Positions 16,502 to 25,057 of a stretch of 28,094 nt of DNA are shown piece by piece. The stretch comes from Anaerolineae bacterium (GTDB lineage: Bacteria > Chloroflexota > Anaerolineae > B4-G1), in contig JAUWNP010000040.1 in the NCBI GenBank assembly GCA_030612585.1, positions 1 through 28,094 of the forward strand, read 5' to 3'. The notes under the pieces are model-generated. The model saw only the letters and a program-made list of their open reading frames with translations, did no database searches and was not told where the DNA came from. The translations under genes and the position numbers were made by a program. The first letter of the stretch is position 1, and the number at the start of each line of letters is the position of its first letter.

Positions 16502-17767
16502 CTATCGTTCCTCAATCAAAATCGTCTCGATTATATCGCCTGGTGGCAGATCGGCGCCCTGGCTGGGATCACGAGGCGTGATGCTCTCGACTACGTCCAT
16601 ACCCTCAATGACTCGCCCGATGATGGTGTAACTGCCGTCGAGATCCGGGAGGGCATCGTAGGTGATGAAAAACTGGCTACCGATGCTACTGGTGCCCGGC
16701 CCACTGCTAGCCATACCCACCACCCCCGCTTCATCGTAGGTGAGCGTGGGCACAATCTCGTCGTCACAGCGGTAACCGGGAGAACCCATACCGCTGCCGG
16801 TGGGATCACCAGCCTGGGCCACGAAACCGGGGATGACACGGTGGAAAATTACGCCGTCGTACCAGCCCTCCTGTGCCAGAAAGACAAAACTGTTGACGTT
16901 GACAGGAACCTGGTCGGCGTATAACTCAATGACGATGTCGCCGTGCTCAGTGCGGATGGTGGCTACATAATTCTTGTCCGGGCCTATGACCTGCGGCGGA
17001 GGTGCGGTATACATGCTGTCTTTCAGAGTGAGCAGGTTGATGAAGGACTCGATCATGCCGAACCCTCCAAACGCCTGGGTTGGATAGAAGACGTTGTTGA
17101 TTACGTAGGTCGGAGTGGCCATCTGGCCGTACTGGCTGTAATCCTCGTAGTCGGCCATAATCTTCTCCCGATAGACGTGGTCACCTAACTCCTGGGCAAA
17201 GCGGTCGGTGTCGAGATCCAGTTCCTCAGCGTACTCGACCAATAGCGTCTCCAATTCGTCTTCGGAGAGGCTGTTCCACTCCTGCTGGCGCTCGTACAGC
17301 AGGTCATGCATCTCCCAGAACTTTCCCTGGGCGCTGGCAGCCTCAACGGCCTCAGCGGTGATGACAGCCTTGTCATGTATGCTGATCAGCGGAAGGTGAC
17401 GGTAGACGAAACGAATCTCATCGCCGTACCTCTCCTCTAGGAATTCGCGCATGATGGCCAGCCCGGAGCAAGCCGGGCATTGGAAGTCAGCGTATTCGAT
17501 GAAGGTGATGGGGGCATCGGCGGGTCCGTGAATGTGATCCTCCTCTGTCACCGGCGGAATGCGAGACTCGACCGGAAAGTCGAACGGCTCCGCCACGCAA
17601 GAGGCCGGGCCGGAGGGGACCGCGCTTGCGGGCGGTGCAGCAGTAGCCGTCTCTGGGGTAGACGTAGGTGACGGCAGCACCGTTGGCGTTGGGCTTGCCG
17701 ACTCGCCGCCACATCCGGCAACCAGCCCCAGTAACAGAACAGTCAATAGTAGCGCGGGTTTGCGCAT
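16502..17767 (-). CDS. Lipoprotein: DsbA-like thioredoxin domain fused to cyclophilin PPIase
   Basis: The protein has 421 residues. A lipoprotein signal ends in LVAGC (Cys19), followed by a Ser/Thr/Pro linker to about residue 58. Residues about 75-250 are a DsbA/DSBA-like thioredoxin domain with Cys97-Pro-Ala-Cys100 and a cis-Pro segment in ATPTYVIN. Residues 267-421 are a cyclophilin with FHRVIPGFVAQAGDP and GSQFFITY; the conserved Arg, Phe and Gln of the active site are present. It would be anchored outside the cytoplasmic membrane and could combine disulfide chemistry with proline isomerisation during folding of exported proteins. The ATG at 17767 has AAAGGAGA upstream. It is monocistronic between the aminotransferase and the Roadblock operon. 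No DsbB or VKOR partner is visible. Confidence 0.92.
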   Translation of the reverse strand: MRKPALLLTVLLLGLVAGCGGESASPTPTVLPSPTSTPETATAAPPASAVPSGPASCVAEPFDFPVESRIPPVTEEDHIHGPADAPITFIEYADFQCPACSGLAIMREFLEERYGDEIRFVYRHLPLISIHDKAVITAEAVEAASAQGKFWEMHDLLYERQQEWNSLSEDELETLLVEYAEELDLDTDRFAQELGDHVYREKIMADYEDYSQYGQMATPTYVINNVFYPTQAFGGFGMIESFINLLTLKDSMYTAPPPQVIGPDKNYVATIRTEHGDIVIELYADQVPVNVNSFVFLAQEGWYDGVIFHRVIPGFVAQAGDPTGSGMGSPGYRCDDEIVPTLTYDEAGVVGMASSGPGTSSIGSQFFITYDALPDLDGSYTIIGRVIEGMDVVESITPRDPSQGADLPPGDIIETILIEER

Positions 17768-17798
17768 TGTGGTCTCCTTTGTCCGAAAGATGGGCGGT

Positions 17799-17804
17799 AT
17801 TGTA
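17799..17804 (-). promoter_or_regulatory. Extended -10 element for the lipoprotein gene
   Basis: TGG followed by TACAAT lies about 32 nt before the ATG of the DsbA-cyclophilin gene. No good -35 is seen at 16-18 bp, so promotion may rest on the extended -10. Confidence 0.4.
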
Positions 17805-17905
17805 CCACAAAGAGGCGAACTCGGCTACTGGGCCGGCAGTTGTTTGCCTACGAGGGGTTTAGAAACGATGAATTCCTGATTGGATGCTGTTTGTTGGAGG
17901 CGGAA

Positions 17906-19087
17906 CTACAACCGAGCCAGCACCTCTGCCACCCTGTCCAACGCTCGTTGAATCTGCTCCGTAGAATTTGAGTAGCAGAGCCGCAAATAGCCTTCGCCGT
18001 ACTCACCAAAGGCGGTACCAGGCAGGACGGCGACCCCAGCCTGGTTGAGCAGAATGTCGGCTATCTCGTCCGAAGAGAGGCCAAATCTCTTGATGTTGGG
18101 AAAGACGTAAAAGGCCCCTTGCGGTGTCTGGCAAGTGACGCCAGGGATGGCGTTGAGCCCGGCGACGATGAGGTCCCGCCGCCGCCGGTATTTGGACCGG
18201 ACTGCTTCTACCTGCTCCTGAGAACCGGTCAGCGCCTCTATTCCGGCAATCTGGGTGAAGGTCGCGGTGCACCCTACCGAGTGAGTCAGGAGCAGCCCAA
18301 CTTTTTCCGCCAGCGGTTCTGGCATAACGCCAAACCCCAGCCTCCAACCGGTCATAGCGTAGGTTTTGGAGAAGCCATCCACGATAATGGTCCGCTGGCG
18401 CGCTCCTGGCAGCGTGGCGATACTGACGGCCGGCTCATCTCCGTACACCAGCCTCATGTAGATTTCATCCGAGAGCACCCAGCAGTTGTAGTGTTCGGCC
18501 GCCTGGAGGATGTGGGCTAGATCACCAGATGGGATAATGCCGCCGGTGGGGTTAGAAGGAGAGTTGAGAATAATCAGGCGGGTCTTGGGACCAACTTTGG
18601 CGTCAAAGGCGGCCAGGTCGAAGGAAAAACCGTTCTCCTCTAGCAATGGAACCGGCACGGGCACCCCGCCGGCCAACTGGATAATGGCGCTATAACTGGG
18701 GAAACCGGGGTTGGGATAGATCACTTCATCACCTGGTTCCACCAGTGCCATGATCGGGAAGTAGAGGAGCGGCTTGGTGCCTGGGCCGATGACGACTTGC
18801 TCCTGTTTGACAGCGATGCCGCGCCGCCCCCCGGCATCCTTGGCAATGGTGGCGCGGAGCGCAGGCACGCCGGCGGGTGGGTTGTAGCGGGTCTGCCCGT
18901 TGGCAATGGCGCGTATGCCCGCCATGCTGACGTTGGGAAAGGTCTGGAAGTCTGGCTGGCCGATTTCCAAATGAATGATATCGCGCCCCTGCGCTTCCAA
19001 CGCCTGCGCCTGGGCCAGAACCGCATAGGCCCCTTCTTCCATCAAGTGGCCAACCCGGCCCGCAAACTGATTCAGATATCTATCCAA
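17906..19087 (-). CDS. Class I/II aminotransferase (AspC-like)
   Basis: This enzyme of about 393 residues is a PLP-dependent fold-type I aminotransferase, probably moving an amino group between an amino acid and 2-oxoglutarate. Motifs are LEIGQPDF, YNPPAGVPALR, YPNPGFPSY, NSPSNPTG, SDEIYMRLVY, the PLP lysine in DGFSKTYAMTGWRLGF, and the substrate carboxylate arginine in YLRLCYS. The start is uncertain: TTG at 19087 (MDRYLNQFAG) has GGAGA at good spacing, and TTG at 19102 is possible. A dispersed GAAACC/GGTTTC repeat lies immediately upstream. It follows the gamma-family PLP gene by 64 nt on the same strand, so a shared role in sulfur or aspartate-family amino acid metabolism is plausible. Substrate is not resolved. 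Confidence 0.9.
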   Translation of the reverse strand: MDRYLNQFAGRVGHLMEEGAYAVLAQAQALEAQGRDIIHLEIGQPDFQTFPNVSMAGIRAIANGQTRYNPPAGVPALRATIAKDAGGRRGIAVKQEQVVIGPGTKPLLYFPIMALVEPGDEVIYPNPGFPSYSAIIQLAGGVPVPVPLLEENGFSFDLAAFDAKVGPKTRLIILNSPSNPTGGIIPSGDLAHILQAAEHYNCWVLSDEIYMRLVYGDEPAVSIATLPGARQRTIIVDGFSKTYAMTGWRLGFGVMPEPLAEKVGLLLTHSVGCTATFTQIAGIEALTGSQEQVEAVRSKYRRRRDLIVAGLNAIPGVTCQTPQGAFYVFPNIKRFGLSSDEIADILLNQAGVAVLPGTAFGEYGEGYLRLCYSNSTEQIQRALDRVAEVLARL

Positions 19088-19109
19088 GGGGAATCTCCGC
19101 AATGGCTTG

Positions 19110-19147
19110 GGAACCAGGTTTTTGGCTCAACTGAAAACCCCGGTTTC
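19110..19147. repeat. GAAACC/GGTTTC inverted repeat (copy 2)
   Basis: This is an imperfect inverted repeat (GGAACCAGG ... CCCCGGTTTC) between two PLP enzyme genes. On the minus strand it shares AGAAACC, GGTTTTCAG and ACCTGGTT with the element at 5178-5213, in the same order. Confidence 0.5.
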
Positions 19148-19151
19148 TCTG

Positions 19152-20330
19152 TTAGAGAACTGCCAGCGCTTGCTCTAGATCAGCCTTGAGATCATCCAAA
19201 TCCTCGATGCCGACGGCATAGCGCACCAACCCTTCTGGAATGCCCGCCGCAGCGCGTTCCTCCTCAGTACACTCGACGTGGCTAGTTACCGCCGGAGGAC
19301 CGACGACAGTCTCAACCTGACCGAGATTAGCCGCCATATAAGCATAACGCAGACGGGGCAAAAAGCGCGCGATTGCCTCCAGACCCCCTTTGACTGCAAA
19401 ACTGAGCACGCCTCCAAAGCCATACATCTGTCGCTTCGCAATCTCGTGCCCTGGATTGCTCTCGAGGCCCGGATAGTAAACGCGCTCCACCTTCGGATGC
19501 TGCTCCAGGAAGCGTGCTATCCCCAGCGCATTCTCGTTCTGCCGCTGGACGCGCAGCCCCAGCGTCTTCAGGCTGCGCAGCAACAGGGATGCACTATGGG
19601 CCTGCAACGAAGGGCCGGTGAGTTCGCGATGGCGATATACCTTCTCGACCAAATCCCTGCGACCACAGACCACGCCGCCTAACACATCTCCGTGCCCACC
19701 CAGGAACTTGGTCGCGCTGTGGATCACCAGGTCGGCGCCGAGGGCGATGGGGTTCTGATTGATGGGAGTAGCGAAGGTATTGTCAACGATGGTAATCGCT
19801 CCCACCTCGTGCGCGGCCTCGAACAAGCGGGCCAAGTCCATCACCTTGAGCATAGGATTGGTGGGCGACTCCAGATACAACACGTCGCAGCCCTGCGCGA
19901 TGGAAGCCTCAATCTCCTCGTGATCCTCGGTCGCGCAGACATCGCAGATCACGCCAAAGCGGGGCAATATCTGGGTAAAGTGCAGAAACGTTGCGCCATA
20001 GGCATCTTTCACGCTGACCGCGCGCTGTGTGGGACTGAGCAGGGCAAAGAGCGTCGTGCTAATCGCCGCCATACCAGTGGAGAAACTGGTGGCGATTTCC
20101 GCCCTCTCGAGGGCTGCCACTCTCTCTTCGAATTGGCGTGCCGTGGGATTTGAATTGCGGCTGTAGATGTCCCCCGGCGATTGATGCAAGGCAACCTCCC
20201 GCCACGTAGCGAGATCATTGTAGGCAAAGGCCACGTTCTCGATAGTGGGGGGCACAATCGCGCGCGTCGTAGGGTCCACGCGTCTAGCCAGGTGGACCGA
20301 ACGGGTTGAGGGACCTTCACTGTGAAGCAT
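19152..20330 (-). CDS. Cys/Met-metabolism PLP enzyme (cystathionine gamma-synthase/lyase or methionine gamma-lyase type)
   Basis: This 392-residue enzyme belongs to the gamma family of PLP enzymes. The neighbour-subunit motif YSRNSNPTARQFEERVA, the PLP-stacking tyrosine in KDAYGAT, the ESPTNP segment, VDNTFATP and the PLP lysine in HSATKFLGGHGD are all intact. Catalysis of gamma-replacement or elimination on homoserine or cysteine/methionine derivatives is therefore expected. The specific reaction cannot be told from motifs. The ATG at 20330 has AAGGAG 9 nt upstream. The aminotransferase follows. A 15-bp inverted repeat lies 36 nt upstream of the start. Confidence 0.9.
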   Translation of the reverse strand: MLHSEGPSTRSVHLARRVDPTTRAIVPPTIENVAFAYNDLATWREVALHQSPGDIYSRNSNPTARQFEERVAALERAEIATSFSTGMAAISTTLFALLSPTQRAVSVKDAYGATFLHFTQILPRFGVICDVCATEDHEEIEASIAQGCDVLYLESPTNPMLKVMDLARLFEAAHEVGAITIVDNTFATPINQNPIALGADLVIHSATKFLGGHGDVLGGVVCGRRDLVEKVYRHRELTGPSLQAHSASLLLRSLKTLGLRVQRQNENALGIARFLEQHPKVERVYYPGLESNPGHEIAKRQMYGFGGVLSFAVKGGLEAIARFLPRLRYAYMAANLGQVETVVGPPAVTSHVECTEEERAAAGIPEGLVRYAVGIEDLDDLKADLEQALAVL

Positions 20331-20365
20331 ATCAATAACTCCTTAGTCGTAATTACTCAGCCATG

Positions 20366-20438
20366 AGGTGCAACGCACTTGTTTCTAGTAGATTGCATCG
20401 TAGAACAGGTAAACTTGTAGCAAAAGTGCGTTGCACCT
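20366..20438. repeat. 15-bp inverted repeat with G9/A8 tract nearby
   Basis: The perfect arms AGGTGCAACGCACTT (20366-20380) and AAGTGCGTTGCACCT (20424-20438) are 43 bp apart. A run of nine G and eight A follows at 20448-20464. The element fills the gap between the gamma-family gene and the ornithine-cyclodeaminase-family gene. It could be a small non-autonomous element. Confidence 0.75.
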
Positions 20439-20492
20439 GAATGGCAAGGGGGGGGGAAAAAAAATGAAGACCAGCGCCCCGGGCCCACTTGA

Positions 20493-21521
20493 TCACACCC
20501 AGATGGGCTCATGCCATAACTCCAACTCTCGTCCGACGCCTCTGGCTATCGCTTGTTGGTAGACCCGGTGGGCGGCTACGACATCTTCAACGGCCAGCCC
20601 GCCAGGAGCGTAAAAGATCTTCTCCTTCTCGTTCTCCCGGCCAGGTCGCCGTCCGTTGATGATCTCTCCTATCTCTACAAAATCATCTTCGCTCCTCAGG
20701 CCCTGTGCACAGACGAGCCCTATTAGCCAATTGGGCTCCTTTGTCTCCTCCCGATTGGTGACCACCAGTTTATCTGCCTTCAGCACAACTTCGATCTTGG
20801 AATCATTGGAAGCGACCGTGGAGAGGAATGAGCCTTCCTTGAGCCAACTTGCTTCCAAATAGGCATCCTCAAGTGAGACCCCTGACGTGGCTGTCACCAC
20901 CACATCGGAGCCCTCTACTGCCTCCTGTGCACTGCCGGTGACCGTGAAATGCAGGCTCAGATTCTCCGACATGTCCTCAGCGAATCTGTGAGCCTTGTCA
21001 GCGGCCAGATCAAAGATCTTGACTTCCTGGAGTCCAGGCAAGACTTCGTGCAGGGCCCTGATCTGGGAGCGGTTGATCACCCCTGCTCCGATCAGCCCTA
21101 CTACTTCAGAGTTCTTCCTGGCCAGATACTTGGCTCCCACACCGGTGGCTGCGGCTGTCCGCATAGCGCTGACTACAGTTCCATCCATCACCGCCAGCGG
21201 GAAGCCCGTTTCCGGATCGTTGAGAATGATGATTGCTGAAGCCCGAGGCAGGCCGAGCCGGCGGGGATTCTCCGGGTTACTGGGAATCCACTTGATGCCG
21301 GCCGTGTCTACGTCTCCGCCTACGTATGCCATGTGAGCCAGAATGCGCCGGCCCTGCGGCCCGTTCCACGTGATCAGCGGTGCTCCTGGCTCTATACATT
21401 CACCGCGATCTCGCAGTGAGTATACCTTCTCCACAGCATCAATGGTTTCCTTCATGTCCAGGCCACCGCATGCAATCACATCTTCTTGTTGGAGGTAGAG
21501 AAACTTGACAGATTTTGACAT
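20493..21521 (-). CDS. Ornithine cyclodeaminase/mu-crystallin family protein
   Basis: This 342-residue member of the ornithine cyclodeaminase/mu-crystallin family (NAD(P)-dependent imine or amino acid chemistry) has the substrate-side lysine segment AGIKWIPSNPENP, the NDPETGFPLAVMDGT loop, RTAAATGVGAKYLAR and the Rossmann motif GLIGAGVINRSQIRAL. The specific reaction is unclear; the family covers cyclodeaminases, ketimine reductases and SbnB-like synthases. The ATG at 21521 has GAAGG upstream. It lies 13 nt after the gamma-family PLP gene, so the two are co-transcribed and may act on one substrate, with the ABC importer upstream. The substrate is not known. Confidence 0.87.
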   Translation of the reverse strand: MSKSVKFLYLQQEDVIACGGLDMKETIDAVEKVYSLRDRGECIEPGAPLITWNGPQGRRILAHMAYVGGDVDTAGIKWIPSNPENPRRLGLPRASAIIILNDPETGFPLAVMDGTVVSAMRTAAATGVGAKYLARKNSEVVGLIGAGVINRSQIRALHEVLPGLQEVKIFDLAADKAHRFAEDMSENLSLHFTVTGSAQEAVEGSDVVVTATSGVSLEDAYLEASWLKEGSFLSTVASNDSKIEVVLKADKLVVTNREETKEPNWLIGLVCAQGLRSEDDFVEIGEIINGRRPGRENEKEKIFYAPGGLAVEDVVAAHRVYQQAIARGVGRELELWHEPIWV

Positions 21522-21534
21522 TATGCCCTTCCTA

Positions 21535-22818
21535 CTATTCGTTTTCTACGACCGTCGGGCGGAATGTGCCCTTCGACCGTGGCCCCGTTTTCGTCACATG
21601 GGCTTTCCTGGTGGTCTTCACTTTGTCCAGCGCCTGGTCCAGATCAGCAATAAGATCGTCGGTGTCTTCCAGCCCTAATGCGAGGCGAACAAAGCCATCG
21701 GGTACCCCGAACTCGACTCTCTCTTCCATCGTCATTCCGTAGAAGACCATGTGGCCGGTCTCGAGCAGGGTTTCCGCTTGGCCAAAACTTGTCCCTATGC
21801 CAAGATACTTCATGTTGTTGGTCATGGTTGTGGCTGCCTCGTCTCCACCCTTCAGGGTGAAAGAGACTATCCCGGCAAAGCCCGACATCGTCCGCTTGGC
21901 TACTTCGTGCTGGGGATGGCTTGGCAGCCCTGGATACGACACCCATTCAATTTTCGGGTGTGCTTCCAGCACCTCTGCCACCGCCTGGGCCGTCTTGTTG
22001 TGCTGTGCCATGCGCAGGTGTAGCGTTTTCAACCCCTGCAGAATTACCCAGGCATTGAAGGGGCTCAAAGCAGATCCAACCTTCCCGTAGCAACCCTTGT
22101 GAATCGAGTCTACGAACGCTTTGCTGCCGATAATCGCGCCCCCGACTGCGTTCCCATGCCCGCCCAGGTATTTGGTCAATGAGCAGACCACGACATCTGC
22201 ACATAGCTCGAATGACCGTAGGTTGATCGGCGAGGCGAGGCTATCATCTACCCACACCGGAATACCCTTCGCGTGTGCCATCTTGCAGATGGCCTCAAGG
22301 TCAACCACGCCTAGCGTCGGATTGTAAGGGATTTCGAGAAAAATCAAACGGGTCTCGTCAGTGATAGCCGCCTCAAAGTCTTTCACCTGTATACCCGCAA
22401 GCATGTCCCATCGGACACCCATTTTGGGTTCGATTACCTGGGCCATCAAGTTAGAAGTCTGACGGAAAGTTTTCCCAAAGACAACGTGGTCGCCAGGATT
22501 GAGAAACTGGAAGAACGCATTGCTGATCGCTGACATCCCTGACGATGTTACCAATGCTCTTTCCGCGCCATAGATCGCAGCCAGCCGAGCCTGCAACACG
22601 CGCAGGGTGGGGTTGCCCGACGTTGCCCGCGTATACATGGGGTATTGGAGATCCTGATGGATGCACTCCATGTAGTCTTCGACCGTATCATATTCAAACA
22701 TACTCCCCATGTGGATAGGGTTCACGACCGGCCGGGTCGAAAGGGCCCCAGCATAGGGCCCCTCGCCAGCGTGGATCGCTATCGTCCCCATACCTTGCTT
22801 ATCGTTTATGTTACTCAC
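21535..22818 (-). CDS. Divergent gamma-family PLP enzyme (Cys/Met metabolism-like)
   Basis: This 427-residue enzyme has the family frame: YTRATSGNPTLRVLQARLA, LEIPYNPTLG, VDDSLASP and the PLP lysine in CSLTKYLGGHGN. At the position of the PLP-stacking tyrosine (DAYGAT in the other copy at 19152-20330) it reads KTFRQT, so Tyr is replaced by Phe. A hydrophilic C-terminal tail (about residues 400-427) extends past the usual end. The GTG at 22818 has AAGGAG 8 nt upstream. It is followed within 13 nt by the ornithine-cyclodeaminase-family gene. The missing tyrosine suggests altered chemistry compared with classical cystathionine or methionine enzymes. A MITE-like element separates it from the permease genes upstream. 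Confidence 0.85.
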   Translation of the reverse strand: MSNINDKQGMGTIAIHAGEGPYAGALSTRPVVNPIHMGSMFEYDTVEDYMECIHQDLQYPMYTRATSGNPTLRVLQARLAAIYGAERALVTSSGMSAISNAFFQFLNPGDHVVFGKTFRQTSNLMAQVIEPKMGVRWDMLAGIQVKDFEAAITDETRLIFLEIPYNPTLGVVDLEAICKMAHAKGIPVWVDDSLASPINLRSFELCADVVVCSLTKYLGGHGNAVGGAIIGSKAFVDSIHKGCYGKVGSALSPFNAWVILQGLKTLHLRMAQHNKTAQAVAEVLEAHPKIEWVSYPGLPSHPQHEVAKRTMSGFAGIVSFTLKGGDEAATTMTNNMKYLGIGTSFGQAETLLETGHMVFYGMTMEERVEFGVPDGFVRLALGLEDTDDLIADLDQALDKVKTTRKAHVTKTGPRSKGTFRPTVVENE

Positions 22819-22870
22819 GTCATCTGCTCCTTATCTGCTATTCGATTTCTTCAAGGTAACACTCAGGCTA

Positions 22871-22930
22871 GACTTGACAGGTTTACGAGTGTACTTGTCT
22901 CGGAAAATGGTTGCAAAAACCTGTCAGGTC
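22871..22930. mobile_element. MITE-like element A (inverted relative to element B)
   Basis: A 60-bp core is bounded by near-perfect 14-bp inverted ends (GACTTGACAGGTTT and AAACCTGTCAGGTC). Its reverse complement matches element B (27759-27856) over 43 nt with two mismatches. GTAACAC/GTGTTAC-type sequences lie just outside. It has no coding capacity and sits between a permease and a PLP enzyme gene. Confidence 0.7.
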
Positions 22931-22944
22931 CCTGGCGAGGTGTG

Positions 22945-23877
22945 TTACTCTTGTAACCGGGGATCAAGGATGTCGCGCAGCCCATCTCCCAACAAGTTAA
23001 AAGCAAGAACGGTCAGGAGAATGGCCAGTCCTGGATAGAGAGAAAACCAGGGAGCATAGGTTATGTGCTGCATGCCATCTTTGATCATGTTTCCCCAGGT
23101 GGGCGTCGGGGGAGACACACCTAACCCGATGAAACTCAAACTGGCCTCAACACGGATGGCCTGAGCTGTCTGCAGGCTGGCCATCACGACCAGTTCTCCG
23201 ACGATGTTCGGCAGGATGTGACGTCCGAGAATCCTGAAATTGCCTGCGCCGACGGCCCGGGCAGCCGTCACAAAATCTCTCTCTTTGATGGATATGGTGG
23301 TAGCGTGGGCTACCCTGGCGAACCCAGACGCCATTATGATCCCGATGCAAAAGATCGCCTTCACCAATCCTGACCCTGGAAGCCGGTGCAGCACGGCCAG
23401 AACCATCATGCCCATGAGCAAGCCGGGAAAGGCCATCAATGCATCCACCGCTCTCATGATGACGTTCTCGATCGTGCCCCCCCTGTACCCGGCAACGACA
23501 CCCATAGAGGTGCCAATGGCCCCGCCTAGTAGTGTTGCGCATAGTCCAACGGTAAGCGAGACTCTTCCTCCATAGATGACACGCGAGAAGATATCTCTAC
23601 CATAATCGTCCAGGCCCATAAGGTGGACTCTATTTGGGGGCTGAAGGCGGTTGAAGGTGTCCTGTTTGGATGGATTGTAGGGGGCGATCAGCAGGCTGGC
23701 CTCACGGCCTTGGAGCACAGCGATAAACCAGTCATCGGCAAAGACGGCCAGGATTATGCTGATGATGGCCAGGATAAGGCCGATAATCGCCGTCTTGTTG
23801 CGGACAAAAGTCCGCCACAGCCTTAGTTTCTGGCTTCTCAGTTGCCCGGTTTCTGTACTTTGATTCGTGGATTGCAT
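22945..23877 (-). CDS. Peptide/opine-type ABC permease (DppC-like)
   Basis: This 310-residue inner-membrane permease of the DppC/OppC type has an N-terminal extension before the first helix (LILAIISIILAVFADDWF). LMGLDDYGRDIFSRVIYG is the family signature, and ERDFVTAARAVGAGNFRILG is the EAA cytoplasmic loop that docks to the ATPase. About six membrane helices follow. The ATG at 23877 has GAGGTG upstream and lies 66 nt after the DppB-like gene. With that permease it forms the channel of the importer. ATP-binding subunits are not present in the window. Confidence 0.92.
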   Translation of the reverse strand: MQSTNQSTETGQLRSQKLRLWRTFVRNKTAIIGLILAIISIILAVFADDWFIAVLQGREASLLIAPYNPSKQDTFNRLQPPNRVHLMGLDDYGRDIFSRVIYGGRVSLTVGLCATLLGGAIGTSMGVVAGYRGGTIENVIMRAVDALMAFPGLLMGMMVLAVLHRLPGSGLVKAIFCIGIIMASGFARVAHATTISIKERDFVTAARAVGAGNFRILGRHILPNIVGELVVMASLQTAQAIRVEASLSFIGLGVSPPTPTWGNMIKDGMQHITYAPWFSLYPGLAILLTVLAFNLLGDGLRDILDPRLQE

Positions 23878-23943
23878 ATCAACACCTCACCCCGCTGACA
23901 TCTTGACGCGCTTCGCTCTCGGCCTTTGACCTTGATTGTAATT

Positions 23944-24882
23944 TCAGTGTCTTACCCGAGGGTCAACAAGGCCATAAGTCCAGTCGGTGAGCAGGTTGAC
24001 GACTGCCACCATGGCTGCGTAGATGATTATGAGGGATTGCAGAGTCGTATAATCACGCTGCAAGATGGCGCCAACCAACATCTTTCCCAATCCGGGCCGC
24101 ACAAAGACCATTTCGGTGGTGACCGAACTACCAATCACACCGACAATCCAGATACCTATGACCGATAGAACGGGGATCATCGCCGAACGCAGCGCATGTT
24201 TGAAAATTACTGTTCTCTCCTTCAGCCCTTTGGAACGAGCGGTCCGTATATAGTCTTCACTGAGGACATTCAACATAGCCGATCGGGTTAACCGGGTGAC
24301 AGAAGCGGTCATAATCAGACCCAGAGTGATACCAGGGAGGACGAGGTGTTTCAGGTTATCGGCCCAGTCGTCCAGGTCTCCGCCCCCTGTCGCAGGGAAG
24401 ATATCGAGCTTGACAGCGAAGATCAGCATCATCAGCACGGCCAAGTAGAACGCAGGCACCGAGAGTCCGGCCAGAGAGAAGATGCGCCCCAAATGATCCA
24501 CAATGGTATTGCGTTTCACCGCTGTGTATACGCCAATGGGAACGCCGAACGCCACGCCGATCAGGATGGCAAAGACAGCAAGTTCCAGCGAGTATGGGAG
24601 GACGTAGCGCACCTGCTCGCTAACGGGCAGGCCGGTGATCATCGACTCTCCAAAGTCGCCGCGGAGTAGTTCGCCCAGGGAGCGCAAGTATTGCACCGGG
24701 AGAGGATCGTTTAACCCCATCCTCTCTCTCAAGGCCTCCACAGCCTGTTTGGAAGCATAGTCACCCAGAGCGGCAGTGGCTGGGTCGCCTGGGATTACCC
24801 GGACAACGAAGAATACAACGGTGAAGATGAAAAAAAGAGTCAGGATGGTAAGCAAGGTCCTATGGAGTGCATACTTTAACAT
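23944..24882 (-). CDS. Peptide/opine-type ABC permease (DppB-like)
   Basis: This 312-residue DppB/OppB-type permease has an N-terminal helix LTILTLFFIFTVVFFVV followed by the family RVIPGDPA. GLNDPLPVQYLRSLGELLRG precedes the next helices, and EDYIRTARSKGLKERTVI is the EAA loop. It is 175 nt downstream of the binding-protein gene, in a gap that holds a strong hairpin, which would lower permease relative to binding-protein expression. It pairs with the DppC-like subunit. The imported substrate is unknown; dipeptides, oligopeptides, opines and nickel are all transported by this family. Confidence 0.92.
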   Translation of the reverse strand: MLKYALHRTLLTILTLFFIFTVVFFVVRVIPGDPATAALGDYASKQAVEALRERMGLNDPLPVQYLRSLGELLRGDFGESMITGLPVSEQVRYVLPYSLELAVFAILIGVAFGVPIGVYTAVKRNTIVDHLGRIFSLAGLSVPAFYLAVLMMLIFAVKLDIFPATGGGDLDDWADNLKHLVLPGITLGLIMTASVTRLTRSAMLNVLSEDYIRTARSKGLKERTVIFKHALRSAMIPVLSVIGIWIVGVIGSSVTTEMVFVRPGLGKMLVGAILQRDYTTLQSLIIIYAAMVAVVNLLTDWTYGLVDPRVRH

Positions 24883-25002
24883 CTGTTTTCTCTCGCTGTT
24901 TGTGACCGGGGGGTACTGGAAAGGAATCCCATCATCTTAGAGACGACTGAGGTTGATGCTACGAACCCGAAAACCTCGTGCTCCGCTGAAGGCCACAAAG
25001 GA

Positions 25003-25049
25003 TTGCCTGTGGAGCGCCTTTTGACAGGCTCAAGACGCCCCACAGGCAA
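25003..25049. terminator. Hairpin between binding-protein and permease genes
   Basis: The arms TTGCCTGTGGAGCG (25003-25016) and CGCCCCACAGGCAA (25036-25049) pair at 13 of 14 positions, starting 8 nt after the binding-protein stop. The loop carries TTGACAGGCTCAAGACG, similar to the repeat at 11732-11775. There is little T-run, so mRNA stabilisation or partial termination is likelier than full termination. Confidence 0.55.
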
Positions 25050-25057
25050 GGTGGTAC

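Noticed and set aside
20448..20464. G9A8 run as rho-independent terminator (T8 on the minus strand)
   Set aside because: No convincing stem precedes the T run on the transcript of the ornithine-cyclodeaminase-family gene.
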